Assembly: GCA_934597725.1 (NCBI GenBank)
Contig: CAKTSK010000003.1
Coordinates: 1 to 64,000, forward strand
Reading direction: 5' to 3'
DNA length: 64,000 nucleotides
From: an uncultured Eubacteriales bacterium
Lineage (GTDB): Bacteria > Bacillota > Clostridia > Oscillospirales > Oscillospiraceae
The position numbers were made by a program, and so were the translations under genes. How positions within the stretch are numbered: position 1 is the first letter of the stretch; the number at the start of each line of letters is the position of its first letter. This document shows, in pieces, positions 15,392-23,159 of the stretch. Under the pieces are notes generated by a model, which made no database searches, was not told the origin of the DNA, and saw only the letters and a list, made by a program, of their open reading frames with translations.

Positions 15392-15763
15392 ATGAACGAA
15401 GCAGAAGCAGGAAAAGCCTTGCTGGAGGAGGCTGCCAACAGTCAGGTGATCATGACAGAAGTTGTGATCTATGCCATCATCAGCATCCTCCTCATCCTCC
15501 TCATGGATGCCTTCGCGGCCAGAGCCATTGGAGACAAAAACTCGATGGAGTACAAGGTCTTGAAGATCCCCCGGTACGTTTCCCTCTTTATCACTTGCGG
15601 GTTTACCGTGGTGATCGGCCTCCTGTGCATGTATAACAATGAGTTTTCCGTGACACGGGGTACGCTGACCTACTTTGGGTTGCCCTACTTCATCGCTTTG
15701 TTCTACTACTTGATCAAGATGTTACGAAGAGTCCGTTCCGTGCAGAAGCGGCGGAAACTCTGA
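15392..15763 (+). CDS. Small three-helix membrane protein
   Basis: A 123-residue protein with about three hydrophobic helices (around residues 22-40, 58-76 and 88-106) and a very basic C-terminus (MLRRVRSVQKRRKL), placing the tail inside by the positive-inside rule. It starts 59 bp after the permease with AAAGGAG and precedes a strong terminator, so it is probably a partner or accessory of that transporter. I do not recognise the family. Confidence 0.7.
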   Translation: MNEAEAGKALLEEAANSQVIMTEVVIYAIISILLILLMDAFAARAIGDKNSMEYKVLKIPRYVSLFITCGFTVVIGLLCMYNNEFSVTRGTLTYFGLPYFIALFYYLIKMLRRVRSVQKRRKL

Positions 15764-15775
15764 CCGACAAACAGA

Positions 15776-15808
15776 AAGCGCCGGAGCAAATTGCTCCGGC
15801 GCTTTTTT
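15776..15808 (+). terminator. Terminator of the permease operon
   Basis: A 12-bp stem AAGCGCCGGAGC (15776-15787) against GCTCCGGCGCTT (15793-15804), with T6 following. Confidence 0.93.
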
Positions 15809-15856
15809 CGTGGGGCGGTCCGCCCGGCGCGGCAGGGGAGGCGGCCTGAAAAAGCG

Positions 15857-15896
15857 CTGCAAAAAGCCGGATGAACAAGCATCCGGCTTCTTGCAG
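15857..15896. repeat. Imperfect inverted repeat
   Basis: CTGCAAAAAGCCGGATG (15857-15873) can fold with CATCCGGCTTCTTGCAG (15880-15896) around a short loop. No T tract follows on the plus strand. It lies between the permease-operon terminator and the convergent amidase gene and could help insulate transcription. Confidence 0.5.
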
Positions 15897-16043
15897 TGTA
15901 TTAAGGAAGAGAGAGAAAAGAGAGGTAATGTCATTTGCTTTTCGATTGCAAGGATAGAATACCATACCCTCTGGGAAAAAGCGTGGACAATTTACTAACT
16001 TTAAGTGAACAATTTGTGAACGCAAAAACCGGCAGTGCTTTGT

Positions 16044-16787
16044 TCATTCTGCTGCAACAAAATCCGACGCCACATAGCCCACCTGATCGCCAAACTGGAT
16101 GAGCGCCCAGCCGTTGAACTGGTTGCGTACCATGACCTGCGCGCCGTCATACAGCTGGGCCACCGTGGAGGCGGCGGGGTCCGGCCGGCTATAGACCTCT
16201 GCCACCCCCAGAGGCAGGGAGATCCGGCCCGGCCAGGGGGAAGAGAAGGCAAAAAAGGGGATGCCGAAGTATTCCGTCAGGGACAGGACGAGGTTCTCGG
16301 CCATGGCGGACAGGTGGGTGACGATCCACTGGGCGTCGTCGGGGTTGTCGTGGAACCCCAGCTCCAGCAGCACCGCCGGGGCGCGGACCCGGCGGACCTC
16401 CCCGATGGTGGTGGTGGGCTCGGGGCGCACCAGATTGGGCAGGGGATAAATCGTTTTCAGGCCGTTGGCCAACAGCTCCGCCGCCCGCAGCCCCCGGCTG
16501 CTGCCGGGAAAGTAAAAGGCCAGGATGCCCCGGTTCTGCCCCTCCTGCCCCGGGCCGGAGGCGTTGGAGTGCAGGGCCAGGTGCAGGTCATAGTTGCCGG
16601 CGTTGGAGGCGCGGATGGCGGCGGCCGCCGTCCGGTCCGGGGGATTGCGGGTGTAGCGGATGCCCGAGGCAAAGAGCAGAGGCTCCATGGCGTCGGCCAG
16701 CCGGTTCATCTGTTCTTCCTCTGTGCCGAGGCCGTTGACATAGTGGTTGAACTCCTGGGTCGATGGCGATAGATAGAGATTTGGCAA
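16044..16787 (-). CDS. N-acetylmuramoyl-L-alanine amidase with C-terminal SH3-like domain
   Basis: A 247-residue amidase_3-type peptidoglycan hydrolase. The N-terminal domain shows LYLSPSTQEF, the zinc-ligand-bearing LHLALHSNAS and LELGFHDN, where the usual catalytic glutamate is the E of LELG. A C-terminal SH3-like stretch (about 180-247, GVAEVYSRPDPAAS...GYVASDFV) probably binds cell wall. There is no signal peptide, so it may act in sporulation after mother-cell lysis or leave by another route. The start is TTG at 16787, preceded by AAGGAGGG. Confidence 0.85.
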   Translation of the reverse strand: MPNLYLSPSTQEFNHYVNGLGTEEEQMNRLADAMEPLLFASGIRYTRNPPDRTAAAAIRASNAGNYDLHLALHSNASGPGQEGQNRGILAFYFPGSSRGLRAAELLANGLKTIYPLPNLVRPEPTTTIGEVRRVRAPAVLLELGFHDNPDDAQWIVTHLSAMAENLVLSLTEYFGIPFFAFSSPWPGRISLPLGVAEVYSRPDPAASTVAQLYDGAQVMVRNQFNGWALIQFGDQVGYVASDFVAAE

Positions 16788-16845
16788 GACGATCCCTCCT
16801 TGCCTCCAGTCTATGCGCCGGCGGCGGGCGGGTGCGCGGTTGTCG

Positions 16846-16874
16846 TTGCAATCCCGCGCCGCCTATGCTATGAT
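16846..16874 (+). promoter_or_regulatory. Sigma-A promoter of rsmA
   Basis: TTGCAA (16846-16851), a 17-bp spacer and an extended TGCTATGAT with -10 TATGAT (16869-16874). Confidence 0.75.
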
Positions 16875-16907
16875 GAAAAAAATACCAACGCCCAGGGAGG
16901 TATGCGC

Positions 16908-17792
16908 ATGGATCTATGTAACCCCAAGGAAATCAAGGCCCTGTTGGGCCGGCACGGCTTTCGCTTTTCCAAGCAGATGGGCCAGAACTTTCTCATCCAG
17001 TCCTGGGTCCCCCGGCAGACGGCGGAGGCCTCGGGGGCAGGCCCCGGCGTGGGCGTGCTGGAGATCGGCCCCGGCATCGGCCCCCTCACCGAACAGCTGG
17101 CGGCCCTGGGCGCCAAGGTGGTGTCGGTGGAGCTGGACCGCACCCTGCTGCCCATCCTGGCCGAGACCCTGGCCGGGCGGGACAACGTGGAGATCGTCCC
17201 CGGGGACATCCTCAAGCTGGACCTGCCCGCCCTGTGCCGAGAGAAGTTTCCCGGGATGCCGGTGGTGGCCTGCGCCAACCTGCCCTATAACATCACCACC
17301 CCCATCCTCACAGCCCTGCTGCAAAGCGGCTGCTTCCAGCAGGTGACGGTGATGATCCAGCGGGAGGTGGCCCAGCGGATCTGCGCCCAGCCGGGAACGG
17401 CGGCCTACGGGGCCTTCACCCTCCTGTGCCAGTATTATGCCGACCGGGAGATCCTCTACGATGTGCCGCCGTCCTGCTTCCTGCCCGCGCCCAAGGTGGT
17501 CTCCTCGGTGCTGCGGATGACGGTGCGGGGACAGCCGCCGGTGCCGGTGGCGGACGAGGCGTTCTTTTTCCGCCTGGTCCGGGCGGCCTTTGGGCAGCGG
17601 CGCAAGACCCTGGTGAATGTGCTTTATCCTCTGCTGGAGAAGCGGGTGGACAAGCAGACGTTGGCCGCTCAGCTGGTTTCCTGCAATTTGACCGAGGACA
17701 TTCGCGGGGAACGTCTCACATTTGCAGAGTTTGCCCAATTAACCGAGAAGTTGACCAATCTCGCTTGCATAAAAACTTGCAAAGAGATATAA
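16908..17792 (+). CDS. rsmA: 16S rRNA dimethyladenosine transferase
   Basis: A 294-residue KsgA/Dim1-type SAM methyltransferase that dimethylates the two adjacent adenines near the 3' end of 16S rRNA. FSKQMGQNFL is the N-terminal signature, EIGPGIGPLT the SAM motif, and CANLPYNITTPI the catalytic NLPY motif. I chose ATG 16908 (7 nt after GGAGG) rather than ATG 16902, which abuts it. Its last codons overlap the -10 of the pckG promoter. Confidence 0.95.
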   Translation: MDLCNPKEIKALLGRHGFRFSKQMGQNFLIQSWVPRQTAEASGAGPGVGVLEIGPGIGPLTEQLAALGAKVVSVELDRTLLPILAETLAGRDNVEIVPGDILKLDLPALCREKFPGMPVVACANLPYNITTPILTALLQSGCFQQVTVMIQREVAQRICAQPGTAAYGAFTLLCQYYADREILYDVPPSCFLPAPKVVSSVLRMTVRGQPPVPVADEAFFFRLVRAAFGQRRKTLVNVLYPLLEKRVDKQTLAAQLVSCNLTEDIRGERLTFAEFAQLTEKLTNLACIKTCKEI

Positions 17793-17793
17793 T
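17765..17793 (+). promoter_or_regulatory. Sigma-A promoter of pckG inside the 3' end of rsmA
   Basis: TTGCAT (17765-17770), a 17-bp spacer and a perfect TATAAT (17788-17793). The rsmA stop codon lies within the -10 hexamer. Confidence 0.8.
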
Positions 17794-17831
17794 GGAACCA
17801 GTCAAGGGAGGCTCGAAGGAGGGCATTTTAC

Positions 17832-19595
17832 ATGGAATTGACAAAAAATCGTGCGGTATTGGACTGGATCGACGAACAGGTCCGGTTGACTAAGCCAGAT
17901 CAGGTGATCTGGATCGACGGCAGCGAAGCGCAGCTGGAGGCCCTGCGGCAGGAAGGCTGCAGCACCGGGGAGCTGCACAAGCTCAACGAGGAAAAACTTC
18001 CCGGCTGTTATCTCCACCGCTCCGACCCCACCGACGTGGCCCGGGTCGAGAGCCGGACCTTCATCTGCTGCAAGCGGCAGGAGGACGCCGGCCCCACCAA
18101 CAACTGGATGGACCCGGCAGAAATGTACGCCAAACTGAACAAACTCTACGACGGCTCCATGAAGGGCCGCACCATGTACGTGATCCCCTATTGTATGAGT
18201 GTTGTGGGCTCGCCCTTTGCCAAATACGGCATCGAGCTCACCGATTCCATCTATGTGGTCCTGAATATGGCCATCATGACCCGGATGGGGGAGGAGGTCA
18301 TCCCCTATCTGGACGAAAACTTCATCAAAGGCCTCCACGCCCGGGCCAACCTGGACCCGGAAGAACGCTACATCGTCCAGTTCCCCGAGGACAACGTCAT
18401 CATGTCCATCAACTCCGGCTACGGCGGGAACGTGCTCCAGGGCAAGAAGTGCTTCGCCCTGCGCATCGCCTCCAACCTGGGCCGGCAGGAGGGCTGGCTG
18501 GCAGAGCACATGCTCATCCTGGGTGTGGAAAATCCCCAGGGTGAGGTGCGCTACATCACCGGCGCCTTCCCCTCGGCCTGCGGCAAGACCAACCTGGCCA
18601 TGCTCATCCCCCCCGAGGGATACCGGAAGAACGGCTGGAAGTGCTGGTGCGTGGGCGATGACATCGCCTGGCTGCGGGTGGGTCCCGACGGCCGCCTGTG
18701 GGCCGTGAACCCGGAGAAGGGCTTCTTCGGCGTGGCCCCCGGCACCAACGCCGACTCCAACCCCAACGCTCTGGCCGCCACCCAGAAGGGCACCATCTTC
18801 ACCAACGTGGCGCTGAACCTGGACGACAACACCGTCTGGTGGGAAAAGCTGGACAAGCATCCCCCTGAGCACGCGCTGGACTGGATGGGCAATCCCTGGA
18901 GCCCCAAGACGGCAGAGGGTCCTGCCGCCCATCCCAACTCCCGCTTCACCGCCCCGGCAGAGAACTGCCCCTGCATCTCGCCGGAGTTCAACAACCCCAA
19001 CGGCGTGCCCATCTCCGCCATCATCTTCGGCGGCCGCCGGGCCAAGACCGCGCCCCTGGGCTATCAGTCCCGGAACTGGCAGCACGGCGTGTTCGTGGGC
19101 TCCATCATGGGCTCGGAAAAGACCGCCGCAGCCGAGGGCAAGGTCGGGGAGACCCGCCGGGACCCCATGGCCATGCTGCCCTTCTGCGGCTATCACATGG
19201 GCGACTACTGGCAGCACTGGCTGGACATGGAAGCCAGCGTGCCCAACCCGCCCAAGATCTTCAACGTCAACTGGTTCCGCACCGACGAAGAGGGCAACTT
19301 CCTCTGGCCGGGCTTTGGCGAGAACCTGCGGGTGCTGGAGTGGATCCTCAAGCGCTGCTTCGACGAGGCCGACGCCCAGGAGACCGAGATCGGCTACCTG
19401 CCCCGGGTAGAGGACATCAACCTGGAAGGGCTTGACGTGGACAAGGAGACCCTGGCCGGCCTGCTGTCGGTGGACCGCCCCCTGTGGCGGAAGGAAGTCG
19501 AGGGCATTCGGACCTTCTACCAGCAGTTCGGGGACAAGCTGCCCCAGGCCCTGCGGGAAGAGCTGGAGGCGCTGGACGCCCGGCTGCAGGACTGA
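17832..19595 (+). CDS. pckG: Phosphoenolpyruvate carboxykinase (GTP)
   Basis: A 587-residue GTP-dependent PEPCK interconverting oxaloacetate and PEP. In anaerobes it often runs in the PEP-carboxylating, GTP-forming direction. FPSACGKTNLAML holds the P-loop and the hyper-reactive cysteine (C250), and NPEKGFFGVAPGTN is the metal/nucleotide motif typical of the GTP class; the ATP class has a different P-loop (GLSGTGKTT). Has its own promoter and terminator, so it is monocistronic. RBS GAAGGAGGG, with a somewhat long spacer before the ATG. Confidence 0.95.
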   Translation: MELTKNRAVLDWIDEQVRLTKPDQVIWIDGSEAQLEALRQEGCSTGELHKLNEEKLPGCYLHRSDPTDVARVESRTFICCKRQEDAGPTNNWMDPAEMYAKLNKLYDGSMKGRTMYVIPYCMSVVGSPFAKYGIELTDSIYVVLNMAIMTRMGEEVIPYLDENFIKGLHARANLDPEERYIVQFPEDNVIMSINSGYGGNVLQGKKCFALRIASNLGRQEGWLAEHMLILGVENPQGEVRYITGAFPSACGKTNLAMLIPPEGYRKNGWKCWCVGDDIAWLRVGPDGRLWAVNPEKGFFGVAPGTNADSNPNALAATQKGTIFTNVALNLDDNTVWWEKLDKHPPEHALDWMGNPWSPKTAEGPAAHPNSRFTAPAENCPCISPEFNNPNGVPISAIIFGGRRAKTAPLGYQSRNWQHGVFVGSIMGSEKTAAAEGKVGETRRDPMAMLPFCGYHMGDYWQHWLDMEASVPNPPKIFNVNWFRTDEEGNFLWPGFGENLRVLEWILKRCFDEADAQETEIGYLPRVEDINLEGLDVDKETLAGLLSVDRPLWRKEVEGIRTFYQQFGDKLPQALREELEALDARLQD

Positions 19596-19624
19596 GTGTC
19601 CGGGCAACATTTCTCTGTGCAACC

Positions 19625-19662
19625 AAAAACCTGTCGGCCGGTGCTCCGGCCGGCAGGTTTTT
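19625..19662 (+). terminator. Terminator of pckG
   Basis: AAACCTGTCGGCCGG pairs with CCGGCCGGCAGGTTT around TGCT, followed by T6. Confidence 0.92.
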
Positions 19663-19677
19663 TGCCTTGCTGGCGTC

Positions 19678-19707
19678 TTGCGTCCGGCAAGGCTCCTATG
19701 CTATGAT
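19678..19707 (+). promoter_or_regulatory. Sigma-A promoter of ruvCAB
   Basis: TTGCGT (19678-19683), an 18-bp spacer and an extended TGCTATGAT, -10 at 19702-19707. Confidence 0.7.
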
Positions 19708-19738
19708 AGGAACCATCGACGAAGGGAGGGACAGAGGC

Positions 19739-20227
19739 ATGACGATCCTTGGCATTGACCCCGGCTATGCCATTGTGGGCTTTGGGGTCTTGCAGGCCCA
19801 GCGGGGCCAGGCCCGGATGCTCCGGTGCGGGGCCATCAACACGCCGGCGGGGGTGCCCATGCCCCAGCGGCTGGTGCAGATCCAGGAGGACATGGAGACC
19901 CTGATCCGCACCTTTTCCCCCGACGTGATGGCCATTGAAGAGCTGTTTTTCAACACCAATGTGACCACCGGCATCGGCGTGGCCCAGGCCCGGGGCGTGA
20001 TCCTGATGACGGCGGCCAAGCTGGGGGTGGCCATTGCCGAATATACCCCCTCCCAGGTCAAGCAGGCCGTGGTGGGTTACGGCAAGGCGGAGAAGCGCCA
20101 GGTGATGGACATGACCCGGCGGCTGCTGCACCTGACGGCGGTGCCCAAGCCCGACGACGCGGCGGACGCGGTGGCCATCGCCCTGTGCCACGCCCGGTCC
20201 CATACGTCCCGGCTGAGCCGGATGTGA
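19739..20227 (+). CDS. ruvC: Holliday junction resolvase RuvC
   Basis: A 162-residue endonuclease that cuts Holliday junctions in the RuvABC complex. The catalytic acids are in LGIDPG, IEELFF and PDDAADAVAIALCH, matching the D7/E66/D138/D141 set. ATG 19739 follows GAAGGGAGGG; the frame open from 19484 belongs to pckG sequence. First gene of a compact ruvC-ruvA-ruvB unit. Confidence 0.95.
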   Translation: MTILGIDPGYAIVGFGVLQAQRGQARMLRCGAINTPAGVPMPQRLVQIQEDMETLIRTFSPDVMAIEELFFNTNVTTGIGVAQARGVILMTAAKLGVAIAEYTPSQVKQAVVGYGKAEKRQVMDMTRRLLHLTAVPKPDDAADAVAIALCHARSHTSRLSRM

Positions 20228-20242
20228 CAGGAAGGAGGTCCT

Positions 20243-20845
20243 ATGTTCTACTATCTCAAAGGCAAGGTGGCCCATGTGGCCCCCCAGCTGGCGGTGATCG
20301 ACTGCGGCGGCGTGGGCTATGCCTGCCGCACCACCAGCTACACCCTTTCCTCCCTTCAGGTGGGGCAGGAGGGGACGTTATACACCCACCTGAACGTCCG
20401 GGAGGACGCCATGGAGCTGTATGGCTTCGCCACGGAGAACGAGCGCAGCTGTTTTCAGATGCTGCTGTCCGTCTCCGGCGTAGGCCCCAAGGCGGCGCTG
20501 TCCATCCTCTCCTCCACCACGCCGGAGGGGTTGGCCACCGCCATCATCACCGGCAACGAAAAGGCCCTGACCGTGGCCCAGGGCATCGGCAAAAAAATCG
20601 CCCAGCGTATCCTGCTGGAGCTGAAGGACAAGCTGGCCAAGGGCCAGCTGCCCACCGCCGAGGAGAGCTATGGCGGCACCGGGATCACGGTGATCCCTCA
20701 GGACAAGGTCTCCGAAGCCACTGCCGCCCTGGCGGTGCTGGGCTACCAGCCGGGAGAGATCACCGCCGCCCTGAAAGGGCTGGACGTGGAACACCTGGCC
20801 CTGGAAGAGATCATCCGACAGGCGCTGCGGAACATGATCAAGTGA
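20243..20845 (+). CDS. ruvA: Holliday junction branch-migration protein RuvA
   Basis: A 200-residue junction-binding protein. N-terminal OB fold (MFYYLKGKV..., LYGFATENE), helix-hairpin-helix motifs (LSVSGVGPKAAL; VAQGIGKKIAQRILLEL) and a C-terminal RuvB-binding domain joined by a flexible linker near 140-150. RBS GGAAGGAGGT. 15 bp after ruvC and 13 bp before ruvB. Confidence 0.95.
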   Translation: MFYYLKGKVAHVAPQLAVIDCGGVGYACRTTSYTLSSLQVGQEGTLYTHLNVREDAMELYGFATENERSCFQMLLSVSGVGPKAALSILSSTTPEGLATAIITGNEKALTVAQGIGKKIAQRILLELKDKLAKGQLPTAEESYGGTGITVIPQDKVSEATAALAVLGYQPGEITAALKGLDVEHLALEEIIRQALRNMIK

Positions 20846-20858
20846 GAGGGGGAGGGCT

Positions 20859-21899
20859 ATGAGCATTGATTTTTCCCAGGAAGAGAGCCAGACGCCGCTG
20901 ATGACATCCGCCCTGCTGGGGGAGGACGAGGGAGAAGGCTCCCTGCGCCCCAAGCGGCTGAGCGAATACATCGGCCAGGAAAAGGCCAAGGAAAACCTGT
21001 CGGTGTTCATCGACGCGGCCAAGATGCGGGGGGAGCCCCTGGACCATGTGCTGCTCCACGGCCCCCCGGGCCTGGGCAAGACCACCCTGTCGGGGATCAT
21101 CGCCAACGAGATGGGGGTGAACCTCCGGGTGACCTCCGGCCCGGCCATTGAGAAGCCCGGCGACCTGGCGGCGCTGCTGACCAACCTGAACGAGAACGAC
21201 ATCCTTTTTGTGGATGAGATCCACCGGCTGAACCGGTCGGTGGAGGAGATCCTGTACCCCGCCATGGAGGACTTTGCCATTGACATCATCATCGGCAAGG
21301 GCCCTTCCGCCAACTCCATCCGGCTGGATCTGCCCCGGTTCACCCTCATCGGGGCCACCACCCGGGCCGGTCAGCTCTCGGCCCCGCTGCGGGACCGGTT
21401 CGGGGTGCTGCTGCGGCTGGAGCTGTACAGCCCGGCGGAGCTGGGGCAGATCGTCACCCGCAGCGCGGGGATCTTGGGCGTTCCCATCGAAGAAGCCGGC
21501 GCGGCGGAGATCGCCCGCCGGGCCCGGGGGACCCCCCGGATCGCCAACCGCCTGCTGCGGCGGGTGCGGGACTTTGCCCAGGTCCGGGCCGGCGGCGTCA
21601 TCACCCGGCAGGTGGCCGACCGGGCGCTGACCGCCCTGGAGGTGGACCAGCTGGGGCTGGACGCGGTGGACCGGCGGATGCTGCACAGCATCATCGTCCA
21701 CTACGGCGGCGGCCCGGTGGGGCTGGAGACCCTGGCGGCCACGGTGGGAGAGGAGGCCGTGACCCTGGAGGACGTGTACGAACCCTATCTGATGCAGATG
21801 GGCTTCCTCACCCGGACCCCTCGGGGGCGGTGTGTCACCCGGCTGGCCTATGAGCATTTGGGGCTGTCGTTCCATGGGCAGGAGCAGCTGCATCTGTGA
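20859..21899 (+). CDS. ruvB: Holliday junction DNA helicase RuvB
   Basis: A 346-residue AAA+ motor. Walker A is HGPPGLGKTT (67-76), Walker B FVDEIHRLNR, sensor I GATTRAG, and the arginine finger is in the LRDRFGV region. A C-terminal winged helix ends with RTPRGR. RBS GAGAGGGGGAGGG. Drives branch migration with RuvA. Confidence 0.96.
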   Translation: MSIDFSQEESQTPLMTSALLGEDEGEGSLRPKRLSEYIGQEKAKENLSVFIDAAKMRGEPLDHVLLHGPPGLGKTTLSGIIANEMGVNLRVTSGPAIEKPGDLAALLTNLNENDILFVDEIHRLNRSVEEILYPAMEDFAIDIIIGKGPSANSIRLDLPRFTLIGATTRAGQLSAPLRDRFGVLLRLELYSPAELGQIVTRSAGILGVPIEEAGAAEIARRARGTPRIANRLLRRVRDFAQVRAGGVITRQVADRALTALEVDQLGLDAVDRRMLHSIIVHYGGGPVGLETLAATVGEEAVTLEDVYEPYLMQMGFLTRTPRGRCVTRLAYEHLGLSFHGQEQLHL

Positions 21900-21984
21900 G
21901 CGGAGCCGGAGCCGGCAGGGTAGTGTAAAGTATACAAAAAAGATGTGTAATTCGATTTGATTTAGCATTAAGTTGATAATTTTC

Positions 21985-22013
21985 TTGACATTTCCATCGG
22001 CTTACATTATAAT
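21985..22013 (+). promoter_or_regulatory. Perfect consensus sigma-A promoter of sigH
   Basis: TTGACA (21985-21990), exactly 17 bp, TATAAT (22008-22013). The surrounding DNA is AT-rich compared with the rest of the window. Transcription would begin near 22020, only about 9 nt before the sigH ATG. Confidence 0.9.
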
Positions 22014-22028
22014 AAAACTGAAAACTAT

Positions 22029-22664
22029 ATGAATACGGAATTCGAAAACAACCGTGATATCACAGACGAGAGCCTCTGCGCCCGCGCCGCTCAAGGTGAC
22101 CGCACTGCGGAAGAGACCTTGGTCCTGCGTCACACCCGCTTGGTCCGGGCTTGTGCCCGCCCCTTCTTTCTGGCAGGGGGAGACAGCGAGGATCTGATCC
22201 AGGAAGGAATGGTAGGGCTCCTGTCTGCAATCCGAGAGTTTCGGCCCCAGCGGGGCGTCCGGTTTCGCACCTTTGCCGCGGTCTGTGTCCGCCGCAGGAT
22301 CATCTCCGTGGTGCGCGCCGCCGCCGCTGGAAAGCACACTCCCCTCAACGATGCCGTCTCTCTCGAGCCGACCCTCTTTTTGGCCCAGCAGGATTTTACC
22401 TCCCTTGGCACGGCATATCATCACCAGCGAAACCCCGAGGATGTCGTCATCCATGAGGAAAATCTCAGCGCCTTGGAGGAGGCGATCCGTGAAGGACTGA
22501 CGGAGCTGGAAGCCCGCGTCCTGGCACGATATCTTCAGGGGCTGTCTTATGCCGAGATTGCTGAAGAGGTACAACGATCCACCAAGTCGGTGGACAATGC
22601 TGTGCAGCGCATTCGCCGGAAGATCGCACAGTACCTATCCCGCGGCGACTACAGCGAAAGCTGA
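22029..22664 (+). CDS. sigH: RNA polymerase sigma factor SigH (Spo0H-like)
   Basis: A 211-residue sigma-70-family factor; the Bacillus SigH has 218. Region 2 (RACARPFFLAGGDSEDLIQEG, split by the family-typical PFFLAGGD) and region 4.2 (LSYAEIAEEVQRSTKSVDNA) closely follow SigH, the sigma of the transition to stationary phase and sporulation. No Shine-Dalgarno motif is visible before the ATG, and no alternative in-frame start exists nearby. Codon use is more AT-rich than that of its neighbours. Followed by a zinc-ribbon gene. Confidence 0.88.
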   Translation: MNTEFENNRDITDESLCARAAQGDRTAEETLVLRHTRLVRACARPFFLAGGDSEDLIQEGMVGLLSAIREFRPQRGVRFRTFAAVCVRRRIISVVRAAAAGKHTPLNDAVSLEPTLFLAQQDFTSLGTAYHHQRNPEDVVIHEENLSALEEAIREGLTELEARVLARYLQGLSYAEIAEEVQRSTKSVDNAVQRIRRKIAQYLSRGDYSES

Positions 22665-22724
22665 TCGCATATTTCATTTGACCCAATATGCTGGGTTATC
22701 AAGTCAAAGAGAGGGTTTTACAGC

Positions 22725-23000
22725 ATGTACGAAGACAAGACTTTAGTGTGCAAAGAGTGTGGCAATGAGTTTGTATTCTCTGCGGGAGAGCAGGAGTTCT
22801 ATGCAGAGCGCGGGTTCCAGAACGAGCCCCAGCGCTGCAAGGCCTGCCGGGATGCCCGCAAGGCTGCGTCCCGCGGCCCCAGAGAGTATTTCACTGCCGT
22901 GTGCGCTTCCTGCGGCGGCGAAGCCCGGGTTCCCTTCGAGCCCAAGTCCGACCGCCCTGTGTATTGCAGCGAGTGCTTTGCGCGGATGAGAGAGGCTTAA
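22725..23000 (+). CDS. Small zinc-ribbon protein with four CxxC pairs
   Basis: A 91-residue protein with CxxC pairs at C9/C12, C38/C41, C60/C63 and C81/C84, enough for two zinc ribbons. The N-terminal KTLVCKECGNEFVF unit resembles the probable zinc-ribbon (trcl-type) domain found in many clostridial small proteins of unknown role. RBS AGAGAGGG. The 60-bp gap after sigH holds an imperfect palindrome (TTGACCCA..TGGGTTATCAA, about 22678-22702). Possibly cotranscribed with sigH. Confidence 0.75.
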   Translation: MYEDKTLVCKECGNEFVFSAGEQEFYAERGFQNEPQRCKACRDARKAASRGPREYFTAVCASCGGEARVPFEPKSDRPVYCSECFARMREA

Positions 23001-23021
23001 TTTTCTGAAATTATGCCCATG

Positions 23022-23056
23022 CAAACGGTGTCAGGCAACTGACACCGTTTGTTTTC
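23022..23056 (+). terminator. Terminator after the zinc-ribbon gene
   Basis: CAAACGGTGTCA (23022-23033) pairs with TGACACCGTTTG (23040-23051), then TTTTC. Confidence 0.88.
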
Positions 23057-23159
23057 GTCCCCGGGTCTTCCGGGGGTATGGAGCGGGAGCAAAGCACATA
23101 TCCTGAACCACAGCAGACCGAAGCGCCGACCAGGGGCCAGCCCCGGAGAGGAGAAAAAC

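Noticed and set aside
15810..15998. A 62-codon plus-strand ORF between the permease operon and the amidase
   Set aside because: It starts inside terminator DNA without a ribosome-binding site and spans an inverted repeat; its composition is not protein-like.
16800..16830. Sigma-E or sigma-A promoter for the minus-strand amidase (CATAGACT near its start)
   Set aside because: No -35 element at the right distance on the minus strand; the nearby TTGCAA belongs to the rsmA promoter.
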